Part shown: piece after piece, positions 41,855-51,218 of the stretch
How positions within the stretch are numbered: the first letter of the stretch is position 1
How the letters are laid out: each line of letters opens with the position of its first letter
NCBI GenBank assembly: GCA_030068145.1
Contig: JAPJBO010000617.1
Span: 1 to 64,000 of the forward strand
Reading direction: 5' to 3'
DNA length: 64,000 nucleotides
Source: Diplonema papillatum
Lineage: Eukaryota; Euglenozoa; Diplonemea; Diplonemida; Diplonemidae
Translations under genes and position numbers: made by a program
Notes under the pieces: generated by a model
Told to the model about the DNA's origin: nothing
Seen by the model: the letters and a program-made list of their open reading frames with translations, nothing else
Databases searched by the model: none

Positions 41855-42929
41855 CAGTGTTGGCGGTGGCTCTCGGAGCTGGGAGCCAGCTCCCGGCTCT
41901 TGGGAGCTCTCGGGAGCTGGGAAGAGCCAGCGGGAGCCAGCAGGGCACAATAGAAATAACGGTGCGCGCGCGCTCAAAATTACCCCAAAATGCGAGAAAA
42001 CCTTTGCACTTTTTTTTTTTTTTTTTTTCCTGTTGACAACTTGTGTCAGACTAGCCCACCCGGGGGTGGTTGATTCCTTCAGGCAGGGTCTCCCCCGTCC
42101 AGAGTTTGCTTGGGTCCAAGGTGATGATCGCCCTTCGGCTCTTTATTTCTTATTTCGCTCTCTTTGTCATTTTCATTTTATTGATATGCGTCCTCCCTCA
42201 CTCTTAGCGTCCTAACCTTTTTGGGATCTATTTGTTGCGGATCTCTTCATCGGAGCTGATCACGAGCAAAGAGTTGCCGGTCTGCGACGTGGACCAGCAA
42301 TAAAATGGCGCCAATCAGGGGATCGATTCCCGCCCTTCTTAACACACTGGTGGTTTCCACGCCCGGTGCCCAGCATAGCGTAAAGACCCACAGACCATGC
42401 ACGCACTCTCTGATCCACGGGTTCCATTTTCGCGGTTCTCTTCATCGGAGCTGATCGCGAGCAAAACGTCATCGAAAAAGGTCTGCTCCGCGGACAGCGA
42501 AAAAAACGGCACCACCCAGGGGATCGATTCCCGTCCTTCCCATTGCAAACCTGGTGGTTTCCATGTCCGGTGCCCTGCATCTTATAAAGACCCACGAACC
42601 ACGCACATACTTCTTGGTCCCCGGGTCCATTGCACAATTCAGGCCTGAAGGCCCGGGTTCGAGCTTTTCCGGTCGAAAATGGTTTTCGGGGGTTGTTGGT
42701 TTTCGGGGTCTATCATGCCCGAAATTTGCGTTTTTTGCAGAGTTTCTCGATAACTCGCAGTATTTGGGTCCCCTTGGGTAACGTGAGTCAGTCTACCAGA
42801 ACTGAGCATCGCCCGAACTCTTCGCAGTTCTCTTCACCGGAGCTAATCGCGAGCTAAAATCGTCAAAAAAGGTCTGTTGCGCGGACCAGAAACCCAGCTC
42901 CCAAGAACTGGGAGCCACCGCCAACACTG
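41855..42929. mobile_element. 1.1-kb hAT-like non-autonomous element
   Basis: The ends CAGTGTTGGCGGTGGCTC (41855) and GAGCCACCGCCAACACTG (to 42929) are inverse apart from a position or two; CAGTG ends are common in hAT elements. GGGAGCT-type inner repeats extend the similarity. The flanking bases give only a weak 5-of-7 target duplication. It contains a T run at 42010-42028 and the tandem family F repeats, but no transposase. Confidence 0.65.
42235..42630 (+). repeat. tRNA-related-looking repeat family F, two tandem copies
   Basis: Two units of about 190 bp each have TCTTCATCGGAGCTGATC, GGGGATCGATTCCCG and GGTGGTTTCCA.G.CCGGTGCC. GGATCGATTCC matches an RNA polymerase III B box except at one position. 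Partial copies lie at about 31120-31175 and 42828-42880 (CGGAGCT.ATC.CGAGC). Confidence 0.65.
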
Positions 42930-43544
42930 CCGTGCGGCCCAGGGTAGCCCAGCAATCTCAAAATGTTCGCCGAATGCAAAGTCACGGCGCTTTGTTGTGT
43001 ACAGCGACATGCATCGACCGCTTGCCCGCCAGATGCCAGTGATTTCAGTGGTGTCACCGGCGTCAGGCGTTCCACAACAAGCGGAGAGTAAGACGAGAAA
43101 AAATCAAAAAATAAACTTGATAAAATTTGATAAAAAAGCTCACAGTCGTGCATTTACCATAGGGGCTGAGCGGGCGGAGGCTCGAAGGCGAAATGGTCAA
43201 AATGCCCTGGGAAAAATGTGGGACAAAAACTTTCCGAAATGCGGGTTTTTAGGGATTCAATCCAGGGGACTTTAAAAACCCGGTGTCCCGGTGTCAGACA
43301 CCGGGAAAACCCGGTGTGTCAAAAAAAGAGGGAAAAAAAAAAAAAAGTCAGAAAATTTCTGGGGAAATTTTTTTTCCAGATTTCTGTTTTGTCACTGTGT
43401 AGGCTGGAAATTTTCTCGTGGAAACTACCGGCGGAAATTTCTTTCGTGGGAAGGGAAACTGGTGGTGGAAATTTTCTCACGACAGAAAACTGATGGAAGT
43501 TTTCTCGTGGAAACTACTGGCGGAAATTTCTTTTGTGGAATACT
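42930..43544. other. Spacer with local repeats
   Basis: It contains an inverse CCCGGTGTC/GACACCGGG pair near 43288-43306 and tandem GTGGAAACTAC.GGCGGAAATT blocks (43416-43535). One related block returns at about 43724-43750, beyond the LINE remnant. No gene was recognised. Confidence 0.5.
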
Positions 43545-43720
43545 GGACTGTGCGATCCCCGCGTACTCGGGCTTCGTGCGTATATTCTCGAAGGCCGTGC
43601 AATCCCAGTAGACGTGGTGCTCGTTTTCCAATGCTCCCGAGCCACACAACGTACAGGCGGGGCTTCCGCCTTGGCGAAATCTCGACGTGTATTCGGCGGT
43701 GTTCACGCCTGTCTCTCGAC
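43545..43720 (-). pseudogene. LINE-type retrotransposon C-terminal zinc-knuckle remnant
   Basis: On the minus strand the frame reads FRQGGSPACTLCGSG, then ENEHHVYWDCTAF. The CxxC...HxxxxC pattern with a preceding Arg-rich strand is the zinc-binding tail of many non-LTR reverse transcriptases. No RT domain adjoins it, so it is a short 3' remnant. Related GGAAATTTTCTC sequence lies on both sides. Confidence 0.55.
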
Positions 43721-43827
43721 TGTTGTGGTGGAAATTTTCTCTCACGACAGAAGAGAGCAACACAAGTGTACCAACCCACAAAGTCACCAGCGAAAGAATC
43801 GGGGCGGCAGGGAGGACACTTTTCGAC

Positions 43828-44391
43828 ATGCGGCTTCCGGTACGAGGGCTCACCCGCCAAGCGCGTGCGTGCACTGCGTGGTCGACGCCTTTCTCGATTT
43901 GGTACGCGAACGTCGCCAGCGCAGTGACGGCGAACCAAAAAGTGCCGGTGGATTGGGAGCGGCAGACCAGCAACGACGGAAAGGTGGAGTACTTCATCCC
44001 GGACACCTGGCGAAGCCAGCGCGCGGTCCACCAGGGCGTTGAACAGCACGTCGTCATCCCGAGCGTGTCTTCAGGCTTGGAACACGGCCTCGTGATCGTG
44101 ATCACGAAGCCGTCGCAAACGAGCGACTTCAAAATGGAAGAGAAGGCAGTCATAGGCGCAACGTGCACGGGGGACCGCGTGTACACATTCCTCGACAAGG
44201 CTCCCAATGGGGGGACGTATGCTGCCGTTCGGTCTATGGTGCAGGGCGTGGAAAGCGAAGGTGCCACCCGCGCCATCGCAAACAAGACGCACCTTGTTGC
44301 AGCGTGGACGCTCGGCCACGTCGACATCCCGTTCCACGACCCCGTGCGCTGCGCCTTCTTCACGTGTTTGTGCAGTTTGAAGCTGGTGTAA
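43828..44391 (+). CDS. Hypothetical protein with WW-like N-terminal segment
   Basis: From ATG 43828 the frame gives 187 residues; it is open further upstream, so the true start or an upstream exon is unsure. Residues near 39-68 (VPVDWERQTSNDGKVEYFIPDTW) resemble a WW domain in the W-E-R...G-K-V-x-Y-F pattern, but the second Trp is spaced unusually. The rest (HVVIPSVSSG, IVITKPSQTSDF, TFLDKAPNGGTYAAVRSM) looks like a small beta-rich domain, perhaps with a CxxFxxC end, and was not recognised. GC content and composition suggest real coding sequence. Function unknown. Confidence 0.5.
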   Translation: MRLPVRGLTRQARACTAWSTPFSIWYANVASAVTANQKVPVDWERQTSNDGKVEYFIPDTWRSQRAVHQGVEQHVVIPSVSSGLEHGLVIVITKPSQTSDFKMEEKAVIGATCTGDRVYTFLDKAPNGGTYAAVRSMVQGVESEGATRAIANKTHLVAAWTLGHVDIPFHDPVRCAFFTCLCSLKLV

Positions 44392-44761
44392 GCGTGACTT
44401 TTCTATCTAAGGCCAACATTGTTGCTGGGACCAGAGCAGGCTGTGCTCGCAAAAATGCGCCTTGCAACGAAGAAAAGTCGGTCCTCGTCCCGCCATTCGT
44501 ATCAATGATACGAGAGAAGGTGCTGTCTGGCAGTTATCGCAGCCACGCTTCCACGACCCTCTGCTCTACGGCTTGTTGAATGATTCTAATCGGACGTTAA
44601 GCGGATGGTAACAAGACTTTTCAGACCCCAAGCTGCAGTTTCCAACATGTCAATGGAAGGAGCGACCAGTTTCCGCTCTGAGTCCAGGAACAAGGCAAGC
44701 TCGCTGGCAAAAGCCCGACGGCAGCAAGAAAGAGGCTCACTCCTGTGGACTGGTCGCGCGC

Positions 44762-45215
44762 CACAAGATTGGCCGGCCTTTTGACCGGTCGAATCGTTGA
44801 CCCGAGAGCCTATTCTTTCCAGAAATGGAAGTCGAGGCGTTTTTCTGGTCTACGCGGTCTGTGGCCCTTCCTGCAAAACAAAAAGCGAAGCTCTCCTCCA
44901 CTCTCACCGGTCAACGTCTGTAGAATGAGAGGGGTCTAGATGCATCAATCCACGCCCATTTCCGGACAATGCATGTGCTTTCACAAGATTGGCCGGCCTT
45001 TTGACCGGTCGAATTGTTGACCCGAGAGCCTTTTACTTTCCAGAATTGGAAGTCCAGGCGTTTTTCTGGTCTACGCGGTCTGTGGTCCTTCCTGCAAAAT
45101 AAAAAGCGAACCTTTACTCCACTCTCACCTCAGCTTGCCGGTCAACGTCTGTCGAATGAGAGGGGTCTGGATGCATCAATCCACGCCCATTTCCGGACAA
45201 TGCATGTGCTTTCAC
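44762..45215 (+). repeat. Tandem duplication, period 220 bp
   Basis: Copies start at 44762 and 44982 with CACAAGATTGGCCGGCC and end in CAATGCATGTGCTTTCAC. They differ by scattered substitutions and a short insertion (CAGCTTGC). No coding sense is evident. Confidence 0.93.
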
Positions 45216-45811
45216 CCCTTTCGTGCGCGCAGTCGTCGGATACCTACCGTTTTTGCCCAGTTTCCTAATCCGAGCGACTTGTGCCTAGCAAGGAGTTAGC
45301 CAACATGGCTCGTCAAGGAAATACAGGACCTCCCCTCTGTGGATCACCCATTCCGGGGGACTTAAAACGCGACGCCAGTCGTGTCCCGAAGCAGCTTGCG
45401 CCGCATTTTGGATACCTCGCAACACACCGACTCCCGCTTGGGGCCCATTATGGTAGCTGTTGGGGCGTAGACAGTCCCTCTGGGCATGCTGGCTTCTGCG
45501 GCCCAAAAAACAAAACGGAGGCGCGCCCTTTCTTGTTCACCCTCTGGGCGGGGCGCGAAGAGATGCTTTTGCGACTAGCTTCATTCGGTTTCGTCGGACC
45601 GGCCTTCTCCATTGCGAGAAGCTGACCGTGCCCACTCCCAGCTGCCTAGCCATTCGCTCGTGTTTCTCCGCTTCGGTAAAGATCACACCGCAACCCAGCG
45701 AATAGCACTTTGCGGACCGAAGTCGATGATGAGGGTTCCGTCTGGTCTTCTCTCTGTGGCTGCCCTGTATCGTGCCGTGCAATACGTCCAACACGGTGTC
45801 TTCGACTTCCT

Positions 45812-46190
45812 GTAGTGGTGTCTTAAGAGCAACACCCACCTCAACGACTGCGCGAACGGCACTTCGAGTTGACGGTTTCGTCTTATTATAGCGCAACACG
45901 CCCACTTGGCAAAGTGTGCAGACTTTCCACGAAGGTGTCTCTCGCTCATGCGTTTTAGTGGTGTCTTGACTGCAACACCCGCCTCAAGGACCGCTCGAAC
46001 AGCACTTGGAGTTGAGGTTTTAGTCTTATTATAATCACCACTGGGCAAAGTGTCCGACTTTCCACGAAGAAGAAGTGTCTATCGCTTATCCCTTGTAGTG
46101 GTGTCTTAAGAGCAACACCCACCCTCAAAGAACCGCGAACAGCACTTCGTTGTCCAAGAATTGATGAGGGTTCCGTCGGTTCTTTTTATC
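45812..46190. repeat. Degenerate tandem array upstream of the Cx9C gene
   Basis: Three units of about 140 bp begin GTAGTGGTGTCTT or TTAGTGGTGTCTT and include GGCAAAGTGT and ACTTTCCACGAAG. A GATGAGGGTTCCGTC block lies at both outer ends (45727 and 46164). It ends about 75 bp before the ATG at 46267, so it may include promoter sequence. Confidence 0.8.
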
Positions 46191-46266
46191 TAGCGACTGC
46201 GTCGTATCGTGTCGCGGCGCCCAACACGTCGTCGAAAAGGGATCAAGAACGAGAGGAACACCCACA

Positions 46267-46876
46267 ATGATGGACGACGACGACCCGCTGCTGGACAAAA
46301 AAATACCGCGGGAGCTGCACATTACGAAGGTGCTCAAGCAACACCCGTGGCATCCGTACTCGGAAGACCTTCCTTCCGAACATGCCTGTGCAGAGGTGAA
46401 TGAAGTATGCACCGTGTTTCCTTGTATATCCGCCAAGAACTGCCCACACGTACATTAAAAACCAGAAGGCGAAATCTAGCAGTGATAGGTACCTGCGCCA
46501 TCTTCGCGTGACTCCCGCACACACACGTGCACCCTTACCCAGTTTGTGGCACCGTTGCGAGTGGCAGGGTGGGTGTTGTATGACTGAGGGAACTATACGT
46601 TGTGCACTGTGACTGCTGGTATGGCCACCCTGTGCCATGAAACACTGTTGCATGAGACACCACGCGAAAGGACCAGCTTGTCTAGGCGAGGAATCGGCGT
46701 TGGATGGAAGAATGGCAACAAAAACACAGATCATGGGAAAGTGCATGACCCAGCAAAATAACGGCCAAGAGCTCTACATGATGCACGTGAACTGCTTCAC
46801 CGACAAAGTGAATTTGATGAAGTGCCTCGTGAAAGAGCGTAAGCGGGCGCGCGCCGCCGCCGCGAGCGATTCATGA
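46267..46876 (+). CDS. Twin Cx9C (CHCH) mitochondrial intermembrane-space protein, two exons
   Basis: Exon 1 is 46267-46404 (46 residues) and ends at GAA/GTATGC. Exon 2 is 46730-46876, after AACACAG, with 48 residues and a TGA. Joining them in phase 0 creates the motif C-x9-C (CAEVNEIMGKC) across the junction; exon 2 supplies the second, CFTDKVNLMKC, also exactly C-x9-C. Sixteen residues separate the pairs. The 94-residue protein has the size and two-helix layout of CHCH proteins imported by the Mia40 relay, such as the Cmc and Cox assembly factors for cytochrome oxidase. The N-terminus has HPWHPY, as often in Cmc-like proteins. Which member it is cannot be decided. That the spacing appears only with this splice strongly supports the model. 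Confidence 0.82.
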
Positions 46877-47799
46877 TCGAACGACCATAGCTTCGCCGGT
46901 TGCAAAGCCATCGGATCCGAACGTTCCGACGGCACCATGCGTGGCCGCGTTTTGCCACTGGGATGGGACACTGTTTGGAGAATGAATGCTGGCCTGCACA
47001 TCCCTTCCGCATTCTTATCTAGAGTTGAAATGACGTTTGTGAACCATCGGCCGTTGTCCAGTGCCAGCGATCTCTGTTTGTCGTAACAAGCGGTCGCGAT
47101 TCGTTCGTGCGATCTCTTCAGCGACGAACGTAAGAACTCATGCAATGCTGTGAAGGATAACCGCTCCTGGATCGTCGTTCGAAAGGGGGTCTGCTCCACG
47201 TGAACCTGGTACTCAACGAAAAGACCGTTCTAAAGGAGAACACGCTGGCCTGCCCCTCCGCCACTTGAGGCATCTCCGTTCCCATGGAGCTGATGTGACG
47301 CCTCCAGCGCCGTAGATACCCCACCTGCACGGTGTCTTAAATCAGGACTCGCGTGCCCAGTGCCAGGCTCTGAGCCCATCTGGTATCCTGCCTACTAGCT
47401 CCGCACCAAACGCGTCTGATCACGCTCCCCCCCCCGCGCCTCGTTGTCCTGTTGCAGCGGTTGCTCTGCTTTTACGCGGCTTTCGTCACGTCCCACGCTA
47501 GAAGAAGGAGGGACACCACTCCTCAGGAGCTGCTGTGGATGGGACCCAACCTGGGACATCGACCAGGACGCCATCCTAGCAACACCGTGTGTGCCATCGT
47601 CGTCCGGGAACCACTACTGACGTTTTGAGCGCCTCTTCGCTGCCGTCGGATATCCCGGGCCTAAAATGCGCCGGAAATCCAGAAAAAGTGGTCGGGTGCT
47701 CGTTTCGGCTGGAATTATGGCCGCAGAATGCGAACCCATCCCAGAGGAAATCCTTCAGAAAACTCAAAAGCTGCACGAAAAAAAAAAAAAAAAACAGCC
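46877..47799. other. Spacer after the Cx9C gene
   Basis: The minus strand is open at about 46890-47199 (residues such as LHEFLRSSLKRSHERIATACYD), but no family is recognisable. The end has a run of 17-18 A near 47779 directly before the first exon fragment. Confidence 0.4.
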
Positions 47800-47975
47800 C
47801 GACTAGCACCCTGTCGAGGGCAGGCACCGTCTCGACGGAGGGCAGCCGCCGGCAGGTGCTGCCAGCGGCGCAGGCGTGCCGGGCGACAGTGCAAAGGGTA
47901 CCGCCTTCTACCGCAGCCGTCCGCGGAAACAGCCGCCGCTGTGTCGCCGGGCCCGCGGCATTCTAGCAACGGGTT
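47800..47975 (+). pseudogene. Partial copy 0 of the coiled-coil gene 5' end
   Basis: It matches the parent from the GGAGGGCAGCCG region (reading VSTEGSRR.VLPAA) onward, but what precedes it is an A run instead of the start codon region. Substitutions alter the frame. Confidence 0.8.
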
Positions 47976-48199
47976 CAAATAGCTGGCGCCTTGGGGATGT
48001 ATCGGTGGCGGTGCTGGAAGCGTTTAACTCTTCAGATCGCCGCGAGAGAACATCGCGTTTCAGGTTAGACACCACCGAATGGCTTTCCTCGGTTCAGACA
48101 CCCCACTCGGCTGCACCCCCTCATAAAACTAATGAATAAATGCCACTGTTTAGCTCTTCAAACCACCATAGCAGGGGTCGGGACAAGGGGCGGGCTGCG

Positions 48200-48300
48200 A
48201 TGAGCACGACCGCTGCGTACCACATGGCCAGCAGCAGCCAAACCGAGAAAGCGGCCAGCGACGGTGCCCGACTCTTCGCTGCCCCAACCGTAGTTAAATA
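48200..48300 (+). pseudogene. Unit A: copy of the coiled-coil gene start, short
   Basis: ATG 48200 is in the same context as the true ATG. It reads MSTTAAYHMASSSQ, then skips to a frameshifted TEKAASDGARLF and stops soon after. The upstream AATGCCACTGTTTAGC context is kept. Confidence 0.9.
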
Positions 48301-48497
48301 GCTGGTGCGCCTTGGGGATATCGGTGGTGGTGCTGCAACCGTTTAACTCTTCAGATCGCCGCGAGAGAGCATGGCGTTCCGAGTAAAACACCACCAAATG
48401 ACTTTTTTTAAGTTCTGATACCCACTCGGCTGACCTCCCCTCATAAAACTAATGAATGCCACTGTTTAGCAGGGGTTGGGACAAGGGGCGGGCTGCG

Positions 48498-48743
48498 ATG
48501 AGCACGACCGCTGCGTACCACATGGCCAGCAGCAGCCAAAGCGTGCCGAGAAAGCGGCCAGCGACGGTGCCCGACTCTTCGCTGCCGTCGGGGCCCGGGG
48601 GCACGCTCTCGCGGGCGGGCAGCGTCTCGACGGAGGGCAGCCGGCGGCGCGTACTGCCAGCGGCGCCGCCCATCTGCGGAAACAGCAGCCGCTGTGTCGC
48701 TGAACGCGCGGTGATTTACAACGAATTCCCAACCGTAGTTTAA
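48498..48743 (+). pseudogene. Unit B: copy of the coiled-coil gene start
   Basis: From ATG 48498 it keeps about 57 parent codons through SRRRVLPAA, then a deletion joins PPICGNSSRC and it stops at TAG/TAA near 48740. A stop ends the reading frame before the proline-rich part. Confidence 0.9.
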
Positions 48744-48942
48744 TAGCTGGTAGCGCCTTGGGGATATCGGTGGTGGTGCTGCAACCGTTTAACTCTTCAG
48801 ATCGCCGCGATAGAGCATTGCGTTCCGGGTTAAACACCACCAAATGACTTTTTTCAGTTCTGATACCCACTCGGCTGACCTCCCCTCATAAAACTAATGA
48901 ATGCCACTGTTTAGCAGGGGTCAGGACAAGGGGCGGGCTGCG

Positions 48943-49281
48943 ATGAGCACGACCGCTGCGTACCACATGGCCAGCAGCAGCCAAAGCGTGCCGAGAAAGC
49001 GGCCAGCGACGGTGCCCGACTCTTCGCTGCCGTCGGGGCCCGGGGGCACGCTCTCGCGGGCGGGCAGCGTCTCGACGGAGGGCAGCCGGCGGCGCGTGCT
49101 GCCGGCGGCGCGGGCGCCCGTGCAGGGCGGTGCAAGGGCCGCCGCCTTCTACCGCAGCCCGTCCGCGGAAACGGCAGCCGCTGTGTCGCCGGGCCCGCGG
49201 CATTTTAGCAACGGGTTCCCAACCGTAGTTAAAATAGCTGCGCCTTGGGGATGTATCGGTGGCGGTGCTGGAAGCGTTTAA
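48943..49281 (+). pseudogene. Unit C: copy of the coiled-coil gene start
   Basis: From ATG 48943 it keeps the parent frame through YRSPSAETAAAVSP, then leaves it at GPRHFSNGFPTVV and stops after 112 codons. Only the last third is unrelated to the parent. Confidence 0.92.
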
Positions 49282-49453
49282 CTCTTCAGCTTGCCGCGAG
49301 AGAACATCGCGTTCCGGGTTAGACACAACCGAATGGCTTTCCTCGGTTCAGACACCTCACTCGGCTGCACCCCCCCATAAAGCTAATGAATAAATGCCAC
49401 TGTTTAGCTCTTCAAACCACCATAGCAGGGGTCGGGACAAGGGGCGGGCTGCG

Positions 49454-49792
49454 ATGAGCACGACCGCTGCGTACCACATGGCCAGCAGCAGCCAAAGCGT
49501 GCCGAGAAAGCGGCCAGCGACGGTGCCCGACTCTTCGCTGCCGTCGGGGCCCGGGGGCACGCTCTCGCGGGCGGGCAGCGTCTCGACGGAGGGCAGCCGG
49601 CGGCGCGTACTGCCGGCGGCGCGGGCGCCCGTGCAGGGCGGTGCAAGGGCCGCCGCCTTCTACCGCAGCCCGTCCGCGGAAACGGCAGCCGCTGTGTCGC
49701 CGGGCCCGCGGCATTTTAGCAACGGGTTCCCAACCGTAGTTAAAATAGCTGCGCCTTGGGGATGTATCGGTGGCGGTGCTGGAAGCGTTTAA
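49454..49792 (+). pseudogene. Unit D: copy of the coiled-coil gene start
   Basis: From ATG 49454 it is nearly identical to unit C and, over its first 80 codons, to the real gene. Like C it departs at GPRHFSNGF and stops after 112 codons. It keeps the TCTTCAAACCACCATAGC insert that the real gene also has upstream, so it is the closest copy to the real start. Confidence 0.92.
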
Positions 49793-49964
49793 CTCTTCAG
49801 CTTGCCGCGAGAGAACATCGCGTTCCGGGTTAGACACAACCGAATGGCTTTCCTCGGTTCAGACACCCCACTCGGCTGCACCCCCTCATAAAACTAATGA
49901 ATAAATGCCACTGTTTAGCTCTTCAAACCACCATAGCAGGGGTCGGGACAAGGGGCGGGCTGCG

Positions 49965-50065
49965 ATGAGCACGACCGCTGCGTACCACATGGCCAGCAGC
50001 AGCCAAACCGAGAAAGCGGCCAGCGACGGTGCCCGACTCTTCGCTGCCCCAACCGTAGTTAAATA
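49965..50065 (+). pseudogene. Unit A': second-block copy of A
   Basis: It is the 1765-bp-shifted copy of the unit at 48200, with no visible change to its frame. Confidence 0.9.
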
Positions 50066-50262
50066 GCTGGTGCGCCTTGGGGATATCGGTGGTGGTGCTG
50101 CAACCGTTTAACTCTTCAGATCGCCGCGAGAGAGCATGGCGTTCCGAGTAAAACACCACCAAATGACTTTTTTTAAGTTCTGATACCCACTCGGCTGACC
50201 TCCCCTCGTAAAACTAATGAATGCCACTGTTTAGCAGGGGTTGGGACAAGGGGCGGGCTGCG

Positions 50263-50508
50263 ATGAGCACGACCGCTGCGTACCACATGGCCAGCAGCAG
50301 CCAAAGCGTGCCGAGAAAGCGGCCAGCGACGGTGCCCGACTCTTCGCTGCCGTCGGGGCCCGGGGGCACGCTCTCGCGGGCGGGCAGCGTCTCGACGGAG
50401 GGCAGCCGGCGGCGCGTACTGCCAGCGGCGCCGCCCATCTGCGGAAACAGCAGCCGCTGTGTCGCTGAACGCGCGGTGATTTACAACGAATTCCCAACCG
50501 TAGTTTAA
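50263..50508 (+). pseudogene. Unit B': second-block copy of B
   Basis: It is the 1765-bp-shifted copy of the unit at 48498 and has the same PPICGNSSRC join. Confidence 0.9.
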
Positions 50509-50707
50509 TAGCTGGTAGCGCCTTGGGGATATCGGTGGTGGTGCTGCAACCGTTTAACTCTTCAGATCGCCGCGATAGAGCATTGCGTTCCGGGTTAAAC
50601 ACCACCAAATGACTTTTTTCAGTTCTGATACCCACTCGGCTGACCTCCCCTCATAAAACTAATGAATGCCACTGTTTAGCAGGGGTCAGGACAAGGGGCG
50701 GGCTGCG

Positions 50708-51046
50708 ATGAGCACGACCGCTGCGTACCACATGGCCAGCAGCAGCCAAAGCGTGCCGAGAAAGCGGCCAGCGACGGTGCCCGACTCTTCGCTGCCGTCG
50801 GGGCCCGGGGGCACGCTCTCGCGGGCGGGCAGCGTCTCGACGGAGGGCAGCCGGCGGCGCGTGCTGCCGGCGGCGCGGGCGCCCGTGCAGGGCGGTGCAA
50901 GGGCCGCCGCCTTCTACCGCAGCCCGTCCGCGGAAACGGCAGCCGCTGTGTCGCCGGGCCCGCGGCATTTTAGCAACGGGTTCCCAACCGTAGTTAAAAT
51001 AGCTGCGCCTTGGGGATGTATCGGTGGCGGTGCTGGAAGCGTTTAA
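50708..51046 (+). pseudogene. Unit C': second-block copy of C
   Basis: It is the 1765-bp-shifted copy of the unit at 48943; the 112-codon frame is unchanged. Confidence 0.92.
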
Positions 51047-51218
51047 CTCTTCAGCTTGCCGCGAGAGAACATCGCGTTCCGGGTTAGACACAACCGAATG
51101 GCTTTCCTCGGTTCAGACACCTCACTCGGCTGCACCCCCCCATAAAGCTAATGAATAAATGCCACTGTTTAGCTCTTCAAACCACCATAGCAGGGGTCGG
51201 GACAAGGGGCGGGCTGCG

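Noticed and set aside
45537-46048. Minus-strand frames with YNKTK and AVRAV..GVA.KTPL repeated
   Set aside because: They arise from the degenerate 140-bp array; no domain or consistent frame across units.
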